From Patiria miniata (Eukaryota > Echinodermata > Asteroidea > Valvatida > Asterinidae), in NCBI RefSeq assembly GCF_015706575.1, contig NW_024037074.1, positions 22,743,334 to 22,807,333 on the forward strand: a stretch of DNA of 64,000 bases, given 5' to 3'. Positions 1-10,461 of the stretch are shown here, piece after piece (positions within the stretch are counted from its first letter, which is position 1; every line of letters begins with the position of its first letter). A program made the translations under genes and the position numbers. The notes under the pieces were generated by a model, which was not told the DNA's origin, made no database searches, and saw only the letters and a program-made list of their open reading frames with translations.

Positions 1-429
1 AAATCTGCGCAGAAATGTGGAAAAAAAATGATATGCGCCATGGCAGAAATCTGCTCAGAAATATCGATGTGTGATGTCCCTTCAGGGCCACCATACCAAT
101 GGCCTTCAGTACTTACAATATCACAGTCTAAAACGACCATGGCCAGAATTGAATCGGAGCACGGGTTCTATTTACCTGATAGTAATATTGGCATTGTCAA
201 CATGGCACATTTCTGGGTCAAAAGAACATTTTTTTCCCCGCCAATTTGCCCGGTTCAATATAACGACAGAGAACATATCCAGAGAAGAGTCATTTTTCGA
301 CCCTGAAATGTATTAGGCCAATTGAACCTGGAGTCCGGTTCAATCTGGCCACAAACTTTTGAGACAGAGTATCTCTGTGCGCCGCATAATACCGTCGAAA
401 TTCATGACTTTGTATAATTTTTTGCCTCA

Positions 430-1000
430 CTATAGTTTACATTTGTACCTCTTTGGCTTACAACGACAGACGACAGATACTTTGAAAATTAACAAACTAT
501 AATGAAAAAAAACCCCACAATAACAACCTCACATCTTTGCCTTCATTTCCCTTTATTTTAAATTCATAAAATCCTAAACAAACTGCGCGGAAATGAAAAC
601 GAAAATAAGAATCTCTTGCAAATACCCTGACTGCTAAATTGAATGATCACTTAACCGAATGACATAACGTCATCCATTTAGGATGTGTAAAACCTGAAAC
701 TATCAAAATCTGAAAACCAATTTGATCGCCTGAAATAATGCGAACCAAGAGAATGACAGCAGGGCCAGGGAGCTATTTTTGCTACAAATCGGCCACTGTC
801 AAGATGAAATTGAATGTTATTTTTGTGGAATCTGGCGGGAAAACCTATATTAGAACGATTTTGTGGGAAAATGGCTACCTATGTGCTAGTGTCTTAATTC
901 TAATTAATGTTTGCCGAATACACACATAGAAGAATAATGTAGCAATACTGGAAATTCCCACATTGCGCAAGGTCTACATTAAGTAAAGCGGAAAATCCCA
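430..1000. repeat. Dispersed repeat copy carrying a TAGGTTTTC-family element end
   Basis: The outer parts (about 430-640 and 848-1000) resemble 27785-28050 in the same orientation, including a shared stretch beginning TATATTAGAACGATTTTGTG. The inner part (about 640-847) matches the inverse of 14000-14230 and 26950-27180. It ends in GGCGGGAAAACCTA at 847, the right end of the inverted-repeat family annotated at 5465-7534, followed by TA. No left end was located. Bases 1-430 look like degenerate repeat and I recognise no gene in them. Confidence 0.55.
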
Positions 1001-2740
1001 GGCGTAGGCCTATAGACCCTTTCACCAGAAAATGATATTGTATGCAAATGAAGGCCGTGAGGTTAACGGTCCATTGGCATTGTACATGGGTCCAAACATT
1101 CGCTGGAATATTACTATTTATTTACCCCAGTATATTTGCAAAGGACCGCTTAAACGCTTCTTGCCTCGCGGCCCTCATTTGCATACATTTTCGGGGGAAA
1201 AGATCTAATTGCCGCGGTCAGAAAGGTAGACTTGATTCGAGCACATTTTATTGCACATTTTCTGCAAAGTGAAGTTCTGCATGTAGCACTTTTAAAACCT
1301 GTATTGCGTGTTTGGACGTAACGTATACGCCTGCGCACTAATACCAACGCGGGAACGACTCTCATCATACGTCATCGCAAATTAAACGGTGCTGGCATCT
1401 TATACCATGATATTTTGATGCAAGCGGCTATGGGTTACCAGCGATGTAACCTTTAGCCTAACCACACCTTTTTCTGAAACTCGGATATATACAGCTGCAA
1501 ACTGCAGCTTTTGCGACATCTCTTCTTTAACATTGCCAACCAACATCTGTGCTGGCCGACCCGCAGGTAAGTCTCCATTAGCCAATTTATTCATCCGACT
1601 CTTTGTACTTGAGGTCTTTTGTGGTTTTGCACTACATCGGCTTGTCACTACATTTGCATGTTGTTGGAACGTTCAAATTGAACACATCCCATAAAGTCCT
1701 AATCCCCCACATTATGTGCGCCAAACTGTTTTCTGTCGTGTACGATTAAATAATTTTAAAAATAACTATGCCTGATGTTGTTTTTATTATAATGTTTTGT
1801 CAATTACAATAAAAACAACGTCAGGAAAAAACTTAGATGAGGAATCTATTTCCGAACGGGACTAAAATTCTTGGGCATTGTGAAAAAGTGTACATTTTGC
1901 CTATAGGCCTGGCTTACGGTACCGCGAAAATAGGGAATTTCCATTTTGTCACAATTCTGATCTGCGTTATGAGAAAAATGTTCATGATGTTCATGAGTTG
2001 GTTTAACTATTTGCCAGGTTCATGGAGTAGCGCACGGGATGAGGATGAACCAGCCAACTATTTAACATTATAATTGCGTCTCTCAGAGGGCGGGAAAGCA
2101 AATACTGTAATGTTTTGCCTTGCGATTGCTACGACCGATTTTGAATGAAACGAGCTGAAATTATTGTTACACAGACATTTTGATGTTCGCTGGCAAAAAT
2201 CTTTGAACATGAATTACTCCGTTTTTGAAGACCGTATCTCAGATATACTTTCGGAGTCTGTTTCCCTATCATGCTCCTACTATGTGCTAAAAATCGTTTC
2301 GATATGTTCATATTTTTCATTACAATTTGAAAAATAGGCTTTGAGTTCGTCATTTTTTAATTTTTGTTTAACGTCACGAATATTGATAAGGTTCTATCCA
2401 TATGGACAAAGTAGTATGCTAATATTAGTATGCTAATAACGCGCACGTCATAATACGTCAACGTTGCGGCAAAACCGGTCATGGTATAGCGTACCGGTTG
2501 ACCATGTTTTTTTTTGCTCGGTAAAATCCAAGCTTGATATCGGTGATAGGAGGTGTAACACAAGCGCCTGCAACATATTATGCTTAAATTCGGAATATTA
2601 TTAGTGTACAACCACTCGTAAAATAACAACTTGTAAGGATTCCTAGAAAAAAAAATGATTTGGGAATTACCTTTAGAACGATTTTCCCCGCCACGCGTGC
2701 CTTTTAGGTCAGCTTAACCGGTGACAAATATTGACGTTTC
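1000..2740. other. No recognisable gene
   Basis: Only short random-looking open frames occur on either strand, none with a known motif. The sequence is AT-rich and single-copy in appearance within this window. I see nothing here that I can annotate. Confidence 0.5.
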
Positions 2741-2744
2741 TGCA

Positions 2745-2840
2745 TCGTAAAAGTCCATCACCGATTGCAAAGTTCATCACCGATCGCAAAAAATCCATTA
2801 CCGATTATATTTCAACACCGATTTCAAAAATCTATTACGC
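2745..2840. repeat. Degenerate 18-20 bp minisatellite
   Basis: About five imperfect copies of a unit like TCCATCACCGATTGCAAA follow one another, with drift toward TCCATTACCGATTATA at the right. It is non-coding by appearance. A C-run follows at 2875-2885. Confidence 0.6.
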
Positions 2841-3343
2841 CCCCTCCCATAAAAAGTTTGCCCGCCCCAGTCGCTCCCCCCCCCCTACTGAAAATTTGGT
2901 GTCCGTAGAAAAACACCTCAATTGAAGAATACAAGTCAATTTTTTCCCCGATTTTGTGTGCATTTCTTTCGCAAGTGGCTGTTTATTATAAACGTCCCTT
3001 GAAAATTAAATAGCAGTAGTTATTATTAGTTATCCCGTGAGCGCGAGTGGAACACGAAATAATGTAGCGCGTCTAGTGGCCCGGCTGAGTGGTATGTGGG
3101 ACACTAGACGATAGGGCGGACGATAGGGCGGGTATTGGGCGGGTATCCTGTGAAGAAACCTTGTCTAACGTGTTTTCAGCACGGATGAAATTTTGGGCGT
3201 CCCTCGATTGTAACGTCAAGCCCAGCACCCCCCCCCCCCCCTCCACGTAACCTAGGATGAAAACCCTGGCTACGCTGATGCCTCTTTGGCGTTCCATAGG
3301 ACCTGGAAGGATCGCAATTGTCGTGCCCAACGCTCACCGACAC

Positions 3344-3558
3344 AAAATAGTAGCTCGCCGCGGCGAGATTGTAATTCGCTGCGGCGAGAAAGTAAATCGC
3401 CGCGGCGAGAAAGTATTTCGCCGCGGCAAGATAGTAAATCGCCGCGGCGAGCTATGGCGAGATAGTTACTCGCCGCGGCAAGATAGTAATTCGCCGCGGC
3501 GCGGCGAGATAGGAACTAAATTTTGCTCCATTTCTTTGGGCACTTCTACACTTCCGTA
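3344..3558. repeat. Palindrome-core minisatellite, core CGCCGCGGCG
   Basis: About eight units of roughly 20-22 bp run from 3344 to 3514. Each has a self-complementary core TCGCCGCGGCGA joined by a linker close to GATAGTAAT. The array is followed 32-33 bp later by TACACTTCCGTA (3547-3558). The same linker and the same tail at the same distance occur with a different palindromic core at 7837-8247, so the two arrays look like members of one class. The open frame through the array is a by-product of the repeat. Confidence 0.75.
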
Positions 3559-3599
3559 GCTTTGCCCGTTGTCAGACGGTACTTTTTAGAAACTCACAA

Positions 3600-4600
3600 A
3601 AGACATTGGTCACATGGGGTGTTACCGCAAATCTTTATCTTATTATAACTTTAAAATAATTATAAGCCCTTCAATTACACACGCAGTTTCAGGCCGACAA
3701 AATGTATGCGAAAAATGCAACTTTGTTTAAAAAATTATCATCCAGCGCCATTAAAACGGCATAAATATGTACCAAAGACTTGATTTGCATCAAAAACAAG
3801 CAGTAAACCAGGCCTTTTAAAATGCGGCGACAAGATTGTTATTATTAATGACAAAAATATTATTCAAATCACACTTTAGAGATGTCTATGGCTAAGTGGG
3901 AATTCCCATGGTTTTTTCCGGGTGGGCCGACAATATTGAATAGTACTAGGGGTGGCCTATATCAACAAATCAACAAAGCAGAGTAAAGCCAACCTTTGCG
4001 CAGACACGCCTGGTTATTGATTTAAAAAAAATCCACAATGTTGTATGATCGTTTGCAAAGAAACGCGTGTTTGAGCAGTATTGTCCCAACCTAGTGTGTC
4101 CAGTGTAGGGCGGTAGCCTCCGGGCTAGATTTGGACTTATTAGCCATCTGCGAACACACAACACCAACTAGTATGGAGATGTTGGCTGTCATCTTCGAAT
4201 TTCGAAGGACGAACTATATATATATATACAACCAAACAGTATATTGTAATTCTTCCCTCATAAAAAGGGGGGAAAAGGGGTGTAATAAATGGAACCATGT
4301 ATATTCATATTACTTTTGTCCTATATCTCCCATGGTTACTGGGTTGTACTGTACACGTAAAGTGGAACATGACCTACAGAACTTCACATAAGACTTATCA
4401 TATCACATAAGTTATTACTCAGGTGTTGTTTTTCGTCCTTTTTTGGCAATATGCAGAGAGTGCCGGTATTGCTAAATGTATTTGACTGTTATTACTGATG
4501 TCATTTCCATATTGGTTTCCCAAGTCAGGGGATCGTCGAAAGCAGGAATGCTCACCATAAAAAAGTCAAAGCCAGCTTTATATTCAGGGGAAAACTATTC
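3600..4600. repeat. Diverged copy of a dispersed repeat; no gene
   Basis: A landmark at about 3882-3920 (CTATGGCTAAGTGGGAATTC) recurs with changes at about 25995 and 30812. In each case a segment with CCTTTGCNCA and 'TTGTCC' or 'TTGTTC' words follows. A short (TA)n run lies at 4215-4228. No coding region is recognisable. Confidence 0.45.
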
Positions 4601-4608
4601 TTCCAATA

Positions 4609-5185
4609 CGTCGCAGAGCTGTCAAACCGACGAATAAGCGAAAAGCTTGTTTGGAGTAATTCGCGTTTGAAGTTGGACACTTTTCTGGGCGCCGTATTTT
4701 ACCCTTAATGTTTCGATAAAAACCCTTTTAGTATATATTCTGAATAAAATAGGAAACTAAGTATCCATCAGGTCACTTATTTTATCAGAGAAGTTGTGCG
4801 ATATGGTTTTATTTGATCGTAAACGTATTTGTCAGTTTGTCAAATTACATTAATCTGCAATATCCGGTTGTTCTTCACACTGTTTGTATGCTATTCGTCA
4901 GTTTGTCGGATCGCGCGCGCCGCGCGCGCCAATTTCGTTGGTACTTTGAACGCACACCTTACATAAGCTGGTTACCAGCAACATTTCGTATTCGTCACTA
5001 TGTCAAATTATGGATTTGTTTTTGTGAGTGATTCGCCACAAGGGGGGCTCTGAATCTCAAAATCCAGACAAAAATTAAGAATGTTGGCATAAATACTTGA
5101 AAGAGCAACCTTCATAAACCCTAAACATAACAAAAATTCGAAATCGCCAAAATGGTCGATTCGCCGGTTTGTCAGCTCTGCGACG
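4609..5185. mobile_element. 577-bp inverted-repeat element with CGTCGCAGAG ends
   Basis: The left end reads CGTCGCAGAGCTGTCAAACC and the right end is its reverse complement with few changes (inverse CGTCGCAGAGCTGACAAACC). AATA flanks both sides (4605-4608 and 5186-5189) and may be a 4-bp target duplication. The interior carries several degenerate copies of a GTCAGTTTGTC-like word and a GCGCGC-rich palindrome at 4910-4930. There is no transposase, so it is non-autonomous. The superfamily is not assigned. Confidence 0.65.
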
Positions 5186-5235
5186 AATAGTAACGTCACT
5201 CAAAATTGTAAATACGTGTTCCTCGGTTGATTACA

Positions 5236-5462
5236 TAAGGCCATCTCTGTAATGTATTTATTGATTTATTAATTTATTACGCTTTCTTTACCCAGTGTAA
5301 TTTGGTTTCCATTTGGGCCCTGCATACATTACAGATGACTTCATTCAAATACATTACAATACAATACAAATACAATATACGAACAGATACATGTACAAAT
5401 ACTTTACATCAAATGAAAAGCACATGGAATTAATACATAACTGTTAAAACAACTTGTATAAC
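5236..5462. other. A/T-rich stretch resembling a retroposon tail
   Basis: TACAATACAATACAAATACA-type simple sequence and an A-rich composition suggest the inverted 3' end of a LINE or SINE. No coding region accompanies it. This is weak inference from composition only. Confidence 0.25.
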
Positions 5463-5507
5463 TATAGGTTTTCTCGGTCAATTTCGGCAAATGAGCAGCC
5501 AATTTAA

Positions 5508-5790
5508 CCACTACGCTATTCTATTTCGCGCGAAATCAAATGCTACTGAAAAGGGTCATTCGATTCCGTTTTATGACCAGTCAAATGTTCTGTTGCGTCA
5601 TTCGATTTAACAAAATAATCATGCAATTTAACAATTCAACAAAGCAGCATTCAAATTCGCAGGAGCTGTTTGAGGCGTGTGTTTAGTCATTCAAATTCAT
5701 TTTTGGGCAGTCATTTCTGGAATTTGTGCAATCTAAAAAACGCTTCGTAAAATTTTTGTTTCCTTAAGAATGTTGGAGGCATAAATACGG
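5508..5790. repeat. Left subterminal array of CATTCRATTT motifs
   Basis: Just inside the left terminal repeat, degenerate copies of a motif like CATTCAATTT or CATTCAAATT recur at irregular spacings of tens of bases. The counterpart in inverse orientation lies inside the right end. Such symmetric subterminal motifs are commonly transposase-binding sites in DNA transposons; here that role is inference. Confidence 0.6.
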
Positions 5791-5873
5791 TTCACTTTTT
5801 GGCACTTGAGTCACTTTGCCGATGTACTTCGAAGACGAGCTTTCGCTACAGTTTTACACGCATATTTCTAGAA

Positions 5874-6074
5874 ATGGCAGCTCGTGGTCGCTACGCTAGA
5901 GTGGCCCAGGTAGATCGAGAAAGGTTGATTGAGGCCTTCGAGGGAAACGTGCAAGACTACCTTCAGCTTGCGGTCAATTTGAACATCAACAAGTCCAATT
6001 GTTGCAACATATTTGAGGACTGGAAGACGAGAGACGCTGGCAAGAGGAGGAGCAACCCACAGCAAGATGGATGA
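5874..6074 (+). pseudogene. Transposase N-terminal DNA-binding segment
   Basis: This 66-codon stretch starts at the ATG at 5874. It has the length, charge and helix pattern of the N-terminal helix-turn-helix of a Tc1/mariner-type transposase. Its stop falls inside the overlap with the catalytic frame, which is offset by one base. One gene has therefore been split by an indel near 6000-6060, unless an unseen intron or ribosomal frameshift joins the two. I chose 5874 because the open frame upstream of it lies in element DNA with no protein-like features. Confidence 0.6.
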
Positions 6075-6954
6075 TGACATGCGAAACCATCTGCAAGGCA
6101 TCCTTGACGCTAATCCCGTCTTGACACTTCAACAAATGAAGGCTAGTTTGAGTGAGCATCTGCCAGAGAAGCCCCAGGTTTCTACTGCCACCATAGCCAG
6201 GGCCTTGGATGGGATGATGATTACACTGAAACTAGTGGAGGACGTCCCTGATGCAAGAAATTCCCCTGAAGTTCTTGATCAACGCGTCCAGTATGGTGAG
6301 TGGTTCCTGCAGCATGGTGTTCTGGCGCATCTAGTCTTCATTGACGAGACAGGTTATAACGTCTGGACTCGACGCTCCCAGGGTAGAGCTCCACGAGGGA
6401 TGGCTGCAAGACGAACCGTCGACAGACAACGAGGGAGAAATTGCAATGTCACCTTCGCTGTTTCTAGTGAAGTAGGCTTGGTGCACCACCGAATCGTATT
6501 CGAAACTGTGACGCGAGAGAGATTCGAGGAGTTTCTTGCGGACACAATTCAAGAGTGTGATGCAGTTTTCCCAGACGACGAACCCATTTACCTCATATAC
6601 GACAATGCGAGGCCTCACGTGCGAGCCCAACTCCCTGAAGGTGCCAACCCAATGATCCAGCTGATGCGCCTCCCTCCCTACTCCCCATTCCTGAACAGCA
6701 CGGAGATGGCACACTCTGCATTCAAGGCTGCAGTTAAACGCATCCTTGGGTTACCCGAGTGGCAACAACGTGTCGGAGACAGACAGGCTGCCCGGCAAGC
6801 AGGAATGAACATGCAGCAGTGGAGGTGCGATCTCCTTCAACAAGCAGCCATCCAGAGCGTTGATGTCATCACCCAAGTGAAGTGCATGCAGTGGTACAAC
6901 CATACCCAAACATATATGCCAAGATGTCTGGCACGCCAACAGATTGATGGTTGA
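6013..6954 (+). CDS. Tc1/mariner-superfamily DDE transposase, catalytic part
   Basis: This open frame of 313 codons holds the catalytic core. It shows FIDETGYN (first Asp about residue 111), IYDNARPH (second Asp about 197) and PPYSPFLNSTE (Glu about 231). That leaves 33 residues between the second Asp and the Glu, close to but not equal to the 34 typical of Tc1. The segment before residue 80 resembles the second helix-turn-helix and linker. The first ATG at 6013 is probably not the natural start, because the DNA-binding N-terminus lies in the overlapping frame 5874-6074. The enzyme would cut and paste DNA at TA, matching the TA flanks of the surrounding element. The C-terminal WYNHTQTYMPRCLARQ stretch is echoed in the shorter family members. 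Confidence is high for the superfamily and low for activity. Confidence 0.9.
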   Translation: MRTGRRETLARGGATHSKMDDDMRNHLQGILDANPVLTLQQMKASLSEHLPEKPQVSTATIARALDGMMITLKLVEDVPDARNSPEVLDQRVQYGEWFLQHGVLAHLVFIDETGYNVWTRRSQGRAPRGMAARRTVDRQRGRNCNVTFAVSSEVGLVHHRIVFETVTRERFEEFLADTIQECDAVFPDDEPIYLIYDNARPHVRAQLPEGANPMIQLMRLPPYSPFLNSTEMAHSAFKAAVKRILGLPEWQQRVGDRQAARQAGMNMQQWRCDLLQQAAIQSVDVITQVKCMQWYNHTQTYMPRCLARQQIDG

Positions 6955-7229
6955 GGAAGAAACAACATAAACAATAAAAAACCAGGAAAAACATAAAGAA
7001 ACACCCCATTCAAACACAATACAAAATTAGGTCTTGGTCAGTTAACCAATAAAGATCCCCCCCCAAAAAAAAATGAAGAAGAAAACAAAGAAGAAGAAAA
7101 AACCTCATTGGCCCCATGTAAAGTCTACTGGAAGCATAAATAAAGAAAACAAGGTTTGCCTGAATTAAAGTGAAGATACGAGACAGTTGCCTAGTACAGT
7201 TTATCTGTTTATTGTATTTCTTTAGTCGT

Positions 7230-7491
7230 ACTTATTTAAATTCTCTTTAAGCGAAATTGATTGCCTCTTTACGAAATTGAAAAAAATTAAATCAGTAAAA
7301 TCTCCAGTCGAACCAGCTTTGCTAAAATGAATGATGATTGTGTGTCACGAAAAAGAATGACGATATGCTAAATTGAACACAGTGCTAAAGGAATTTGAAT
7401 GCCTCAAAACGAAATTGAATGGGCGAATTCTGAATTTGAAACGCAGTAACAACTAGAGAGGCAAAATAGCTTCAATTCGAACGCACGAAAA
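7230..7491. repeat. Right subterminal array of GAAATTGAATG motifs
   Basis: Degenerate copies of a word like GAAATTGAATG, the inverse of the left-side motif, recur up to the right terminal repeat. Orientation is mirrored with respect to 5508-5790. Words of the same type fill the ends of most other TAGGTTTTC-family copies in the window. Confidence 0.6.
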
Positions 7492-7785
7492 TTAAATTGG
7501 CTGCTCATTTGCCGAAATTGACCGAGAAAACCTATATTAAACAACTAAGTGGTGTGAATAGATTTGTCTTTTACAAAAGCGTAAGTTTGTTTATATATTT
7601 TGTTAGAAAAGAATAACCTTTTATATACGCACCTTTTTTTCTGAAAACGAAATCCAGTAAAATCTAGCAAACCTATCAGCTGATATGAATAGGTTGAAAA
7701 CCTCATCAACCGCTTCACCTCCGTGCTTGATCCGCCACACCAAATCATACCCAGCCGTTTCTTTTTTGGTAAAAAAAGGATTCTT

Positions 7786-8388
7786 CATTACGGACACACT
7801 CTCGCAAAATGTGGTCCGGCAGCTTTCTATACAAAACCCGGGCTTCGCCCGGGCGGATTACTGTTTCGCCCGGGCAAATTACTATTTCGCCCGGGCAAAT
7901 TACTATTTCGCCCGGGCGGATTACTATTCCGCCCGGGCGGATTACTATTCCGCCCGGGCGGATTACCAATTCGCCCGAGCAGACTACTAATTCGCCCGGG
8001 CAGATTACTAATTCTCCCGGCCGGGCAGACTACTAATTCGCCCGGGCGAATTACTAATCCGTCCGGGCGAAATAGTAATTCGCCCGGGCGAATTAGTAAT
8101 CCGCCCGGGCGAAATAGTAATCCGCCCGGGCGAAATAGTAATTCGCCCGGACGAATTAGTAATCCGCCCGGGCGAAGTAGTAATCCGCCCGGGCGAAATA
8201 GAGGGCCGGATAATTTTTTTTGGTCATGTCCTAAATACACTTCCGTAAAAATGGGTCCTATTTGCACGAGAAAATGTAGCGATGCCACTTGTAACTTTCG
8301 CAATATGCGCGCTCAGGATTACCGGCAGGCTTCAAGCATTACGGACACACTCTTGCAAAATGTGGTCCGGCAGCTTTCTATACAAAAA
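7786..8388. repeat. Palindrome-core array (CGCCCGGGCG) between 52-bp direct repeats
   Basis: About 17 units of 20-21 bp run from 7837 to 8205, each with core CGCCCGGGCG. In the left part the linker reads ATTACTATT. From about 8065 it reads AATAGTAAT, so the array reverses orientation and is itself a large inverted repeat. TACACTTCCGTA follows at 8236-8247, as after the 3.3-kb array. Near-identical 52-bp sequences starting CATTACGGACACACTC flank the whole (7786-7837 and 8337-8388). Long open frames on both strands arise from the repeat and are not genes. Confidence 0.8.
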
Positions 8389-9365
8389 CCTCGTTGGCTC
8401 GGGGTTTTGTACGTAAACCTTATCAGTCAGCCGATCACGCTCAATTGACTTCGGCCAAACCGCAGTCCCATCATAAGAAATAAGTTAACAATGTTAACCG
8501 GACCATTTTTTTCCAAGAGTGTGTCTATAATGTGAATACAAACCCATAGCAAGAAGTGTGAAGATAGGGCCAGGTTTCAGATAGACTTGAAATCAAGTCG
8601 TTAGTTGACCGGGTTTAATACGCCGCGTACCAGTGGAGTATTATATGGGGGACCTCCCGTGCACCCACCCCCCCCCCCCCCCTCCACAACTAACCCACAC
8701 CAACTTTTGTGGGTGCATTTTATGGTCCTAAAACACATTTGAGATGCTAACAGTAAAAAAACCCAATACTCTGGAGATATCCAAGATGGCGGCCAAAAAT
8801 GGACAAAAATGGGAAAAAGTCATTTATCAGCCAAATAATGTGATAAAAGCGTAACAAAAATGGTTAGTTATATATTCTTTACCCTCAGAAATTCATATCT
8901 GGTAACTTGTTTAACTATTATGCTTCAAATTCAAGATGGCGGCCATGATTTGCCACCAATATGGCCGCCAAAAGTTGTCAAATGTGACAAAAATGATATA
9001 TATCATCCAAATAATATGATAAATGCATACATTTGATTATTAGATATATGCTTTTTACCCTTACAAAGTCATTTCAAGCATTATTTTGTTTTGCTACCAT
9101 GAACCAAATTCAAGATGGCTGCCGAAAGTGTTCAAATTTGAAAAAAAGTCATATAATATTGACCAAAAATGTAAGTGATAAGTATATTAAATGAAACTTT
9201 AGATTATGTATTTGAAACTTCAAATGGTGGTATAAGTAACCGTAGTAAATCAAAATAGATTAAAAATACATATCCAAATATATTAACTATACATCACTAG
9301 GTGCTTTGGAAAAAAAGCATATGTAGGTATCTCACATAAAGGCTTATGTAAAATATATTATACAG

Positions 9366-9490
9366 ATATTGAATGCTTCGAGTGGTGTAGTAAAACCAAA
9401 ACTAGCCTCCCTCGGTGATCCATGGACATTCTATTTTGGATCACCGAGGGAGGCTAGTTTTACTTCACCACAAGATAAAGCATTCAATAT
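9366..9490. repeat. Strong hairpin with 24-bp perfect arms
   Basis: The perfect arms are 9398-9421 and 9438-9461 around a 16-base loop. Imperfect pairing extends outward to ATATTGAATGCT (9366) and AGCATTCAATAT (to 9490). The arms contain CTAGCCTCCCTCGGTGATCC. It lies next to the left end of the 9499 element. It could be a fold-back element or a structured transcript; nothing distinguishes these. Confidence 0.7.
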
Positions 9491-9498
9491 TTGTTTTA

Positions 9499-9889
9499 TA
9501 ACACTTCACCCACAGATTCTGCTTGGTTTTAATTGTTTTTATTTATTTAAATATGAACACAGTTGAAATAAACTTCAATTTCAATACACACTTGGTGGAA
9601 AATGTATTTCTTTTGTCCAAACTACCCCTTCGCGAAATGTTTGAACCCAACTCTGTTGCGCGCTCTCTTTGGAACAAAACACGCTACGTGCAACGCGCAA
9701 CGCGCACACCAGCATGCATTTACACACAAATACCGCGCCGTGGAATTAGTACTTTGGTTGCTAATGGTATAGTACTTTGGTTGCTACAGGTATAGTACTT
9801 TTGCCGTGCACAGAAAGATAGCAAAATAGAAAGTATCATGTGACTCGCTGTCAGCCAATCAAGACACAGAATCTGTGGGTGAGGTGTTA
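9499..9889. mobile_element. 391-bp MITE with TAACACYTCACCCACAG ends, TA flanks
   Basis: The left end reads TAACACTTCACCCACAGATT and the right end is the inverse of TAACACCTCACCCACAGATT. TA occurs on both sides (9497-9498, 9890-9891). The interior has two near-identical tandem copies of a TAGTACTTTGGTTGCTA word and no coding capacity. The ends resemble those of the element at 32313-32624 (TAACACC start), suggesting related TA-target families. Confidence 0.75.
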
Positions 9890-10132
9890 TAAAAAATATA
9901 TATAAACATTTTATATAGCTTTAACACACACTTGGTATTGTGAAAGACAAAATAATACCCATTCTGTAAGAAATCTGGAGGTATCTCAATTAAAAGCAAA
10001 AGTATAACCTATAGACATTTTAATAGCGATTGTCTGCCGCTTTGAAAATGACATAGCATTAATCGCTGTAATAGTCGTCAAGTACCGGAACTGTCCTATT
10101 CGTTTTAGATCATCTCCATTGATATCAACATC

Positions 10133-10461
10133 TTAGTTAACCGACATTTCTTCTTCTGTGACTTCAGCTAAGAAGGGATGGCAAGACGGGTCCTGCTGAC
10201 CACACTGGCTTAATAAAGTCTCCACATCGGGTCCAGCCATATGCTCTCCAGGAGGTAGAATTTCCTGGATGGGTACGTCTCTTCCACTGCGCTGTCCTGT
10301 AATTGGCACGCTTGATGTGAGGTACCCGTGCACTGCTTGTATGGTGGAAGGCTGGACAGATCAACTTTAGATGAGCTCCTGATGGCCCCGCCGTCACTAA
10401 CAATCTTCTTAAGCATGAGGGCCCTTACTGTTTTAACTACCTCGACCCTAGGGGAATCCAT
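10133..10461 (-). pseudogene. Broken coding remnant, unidentified repeat-associated protein
   Basis: Three overlapping minus-strand frames together look protein-like. A segment reading HIKRANYRTAQWKR resembles, from general recollection, a segment recurrent in uncharacterised proteins of cnidarians and other invertebrates. The frame shifts at least twice within 330 bp, so this is a fossil. It lies inside the long-inverted-repeat element and may be a remnant of its coding region. Family identity is not established. Confidence 0.3.

Larger units (their letters stand above)
5465..7534 (+). mobile_element. Full-length Tc1/mariner-superfamily element (TAGGTTTTC family)
   Basis: Perfect 43-bp terminal inverted repeats occupy 5465-5507 and 7492-7534, beginning TAGGTTTTCTCGGTCAATTT. 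TA flanks both sides (5463-5464, 7535-7536), as expected for IS630/Tc1/mariner insertions. Between them lies one transposase region on the plus strand (about 5874-6954). Perfect ends point to a fairly recent insertion. It is the only copy in the window with substantial transposase sequence and is the natural master for the shorter copies at 19037-20694 and 21935-23549. A frame break inside the transposase suggests this copy may not be active. Confidence 0.88.

Noticed and set aside
3344..8388. CRISPR-like arrays
   Set aside because: The regularly spaced palindromes have near-identical linkers where CRISPR would have unique spacers, and the genome is animal. They are minisatellites.
7723..8448. 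Long proline/glycine-rich open frames on both strands of the 7.8-8.2 kb region
   Set aside because: They are translations of the palindrome-core array, whose unit length and composition avoid stops. They have no start context or non-repeat domain.
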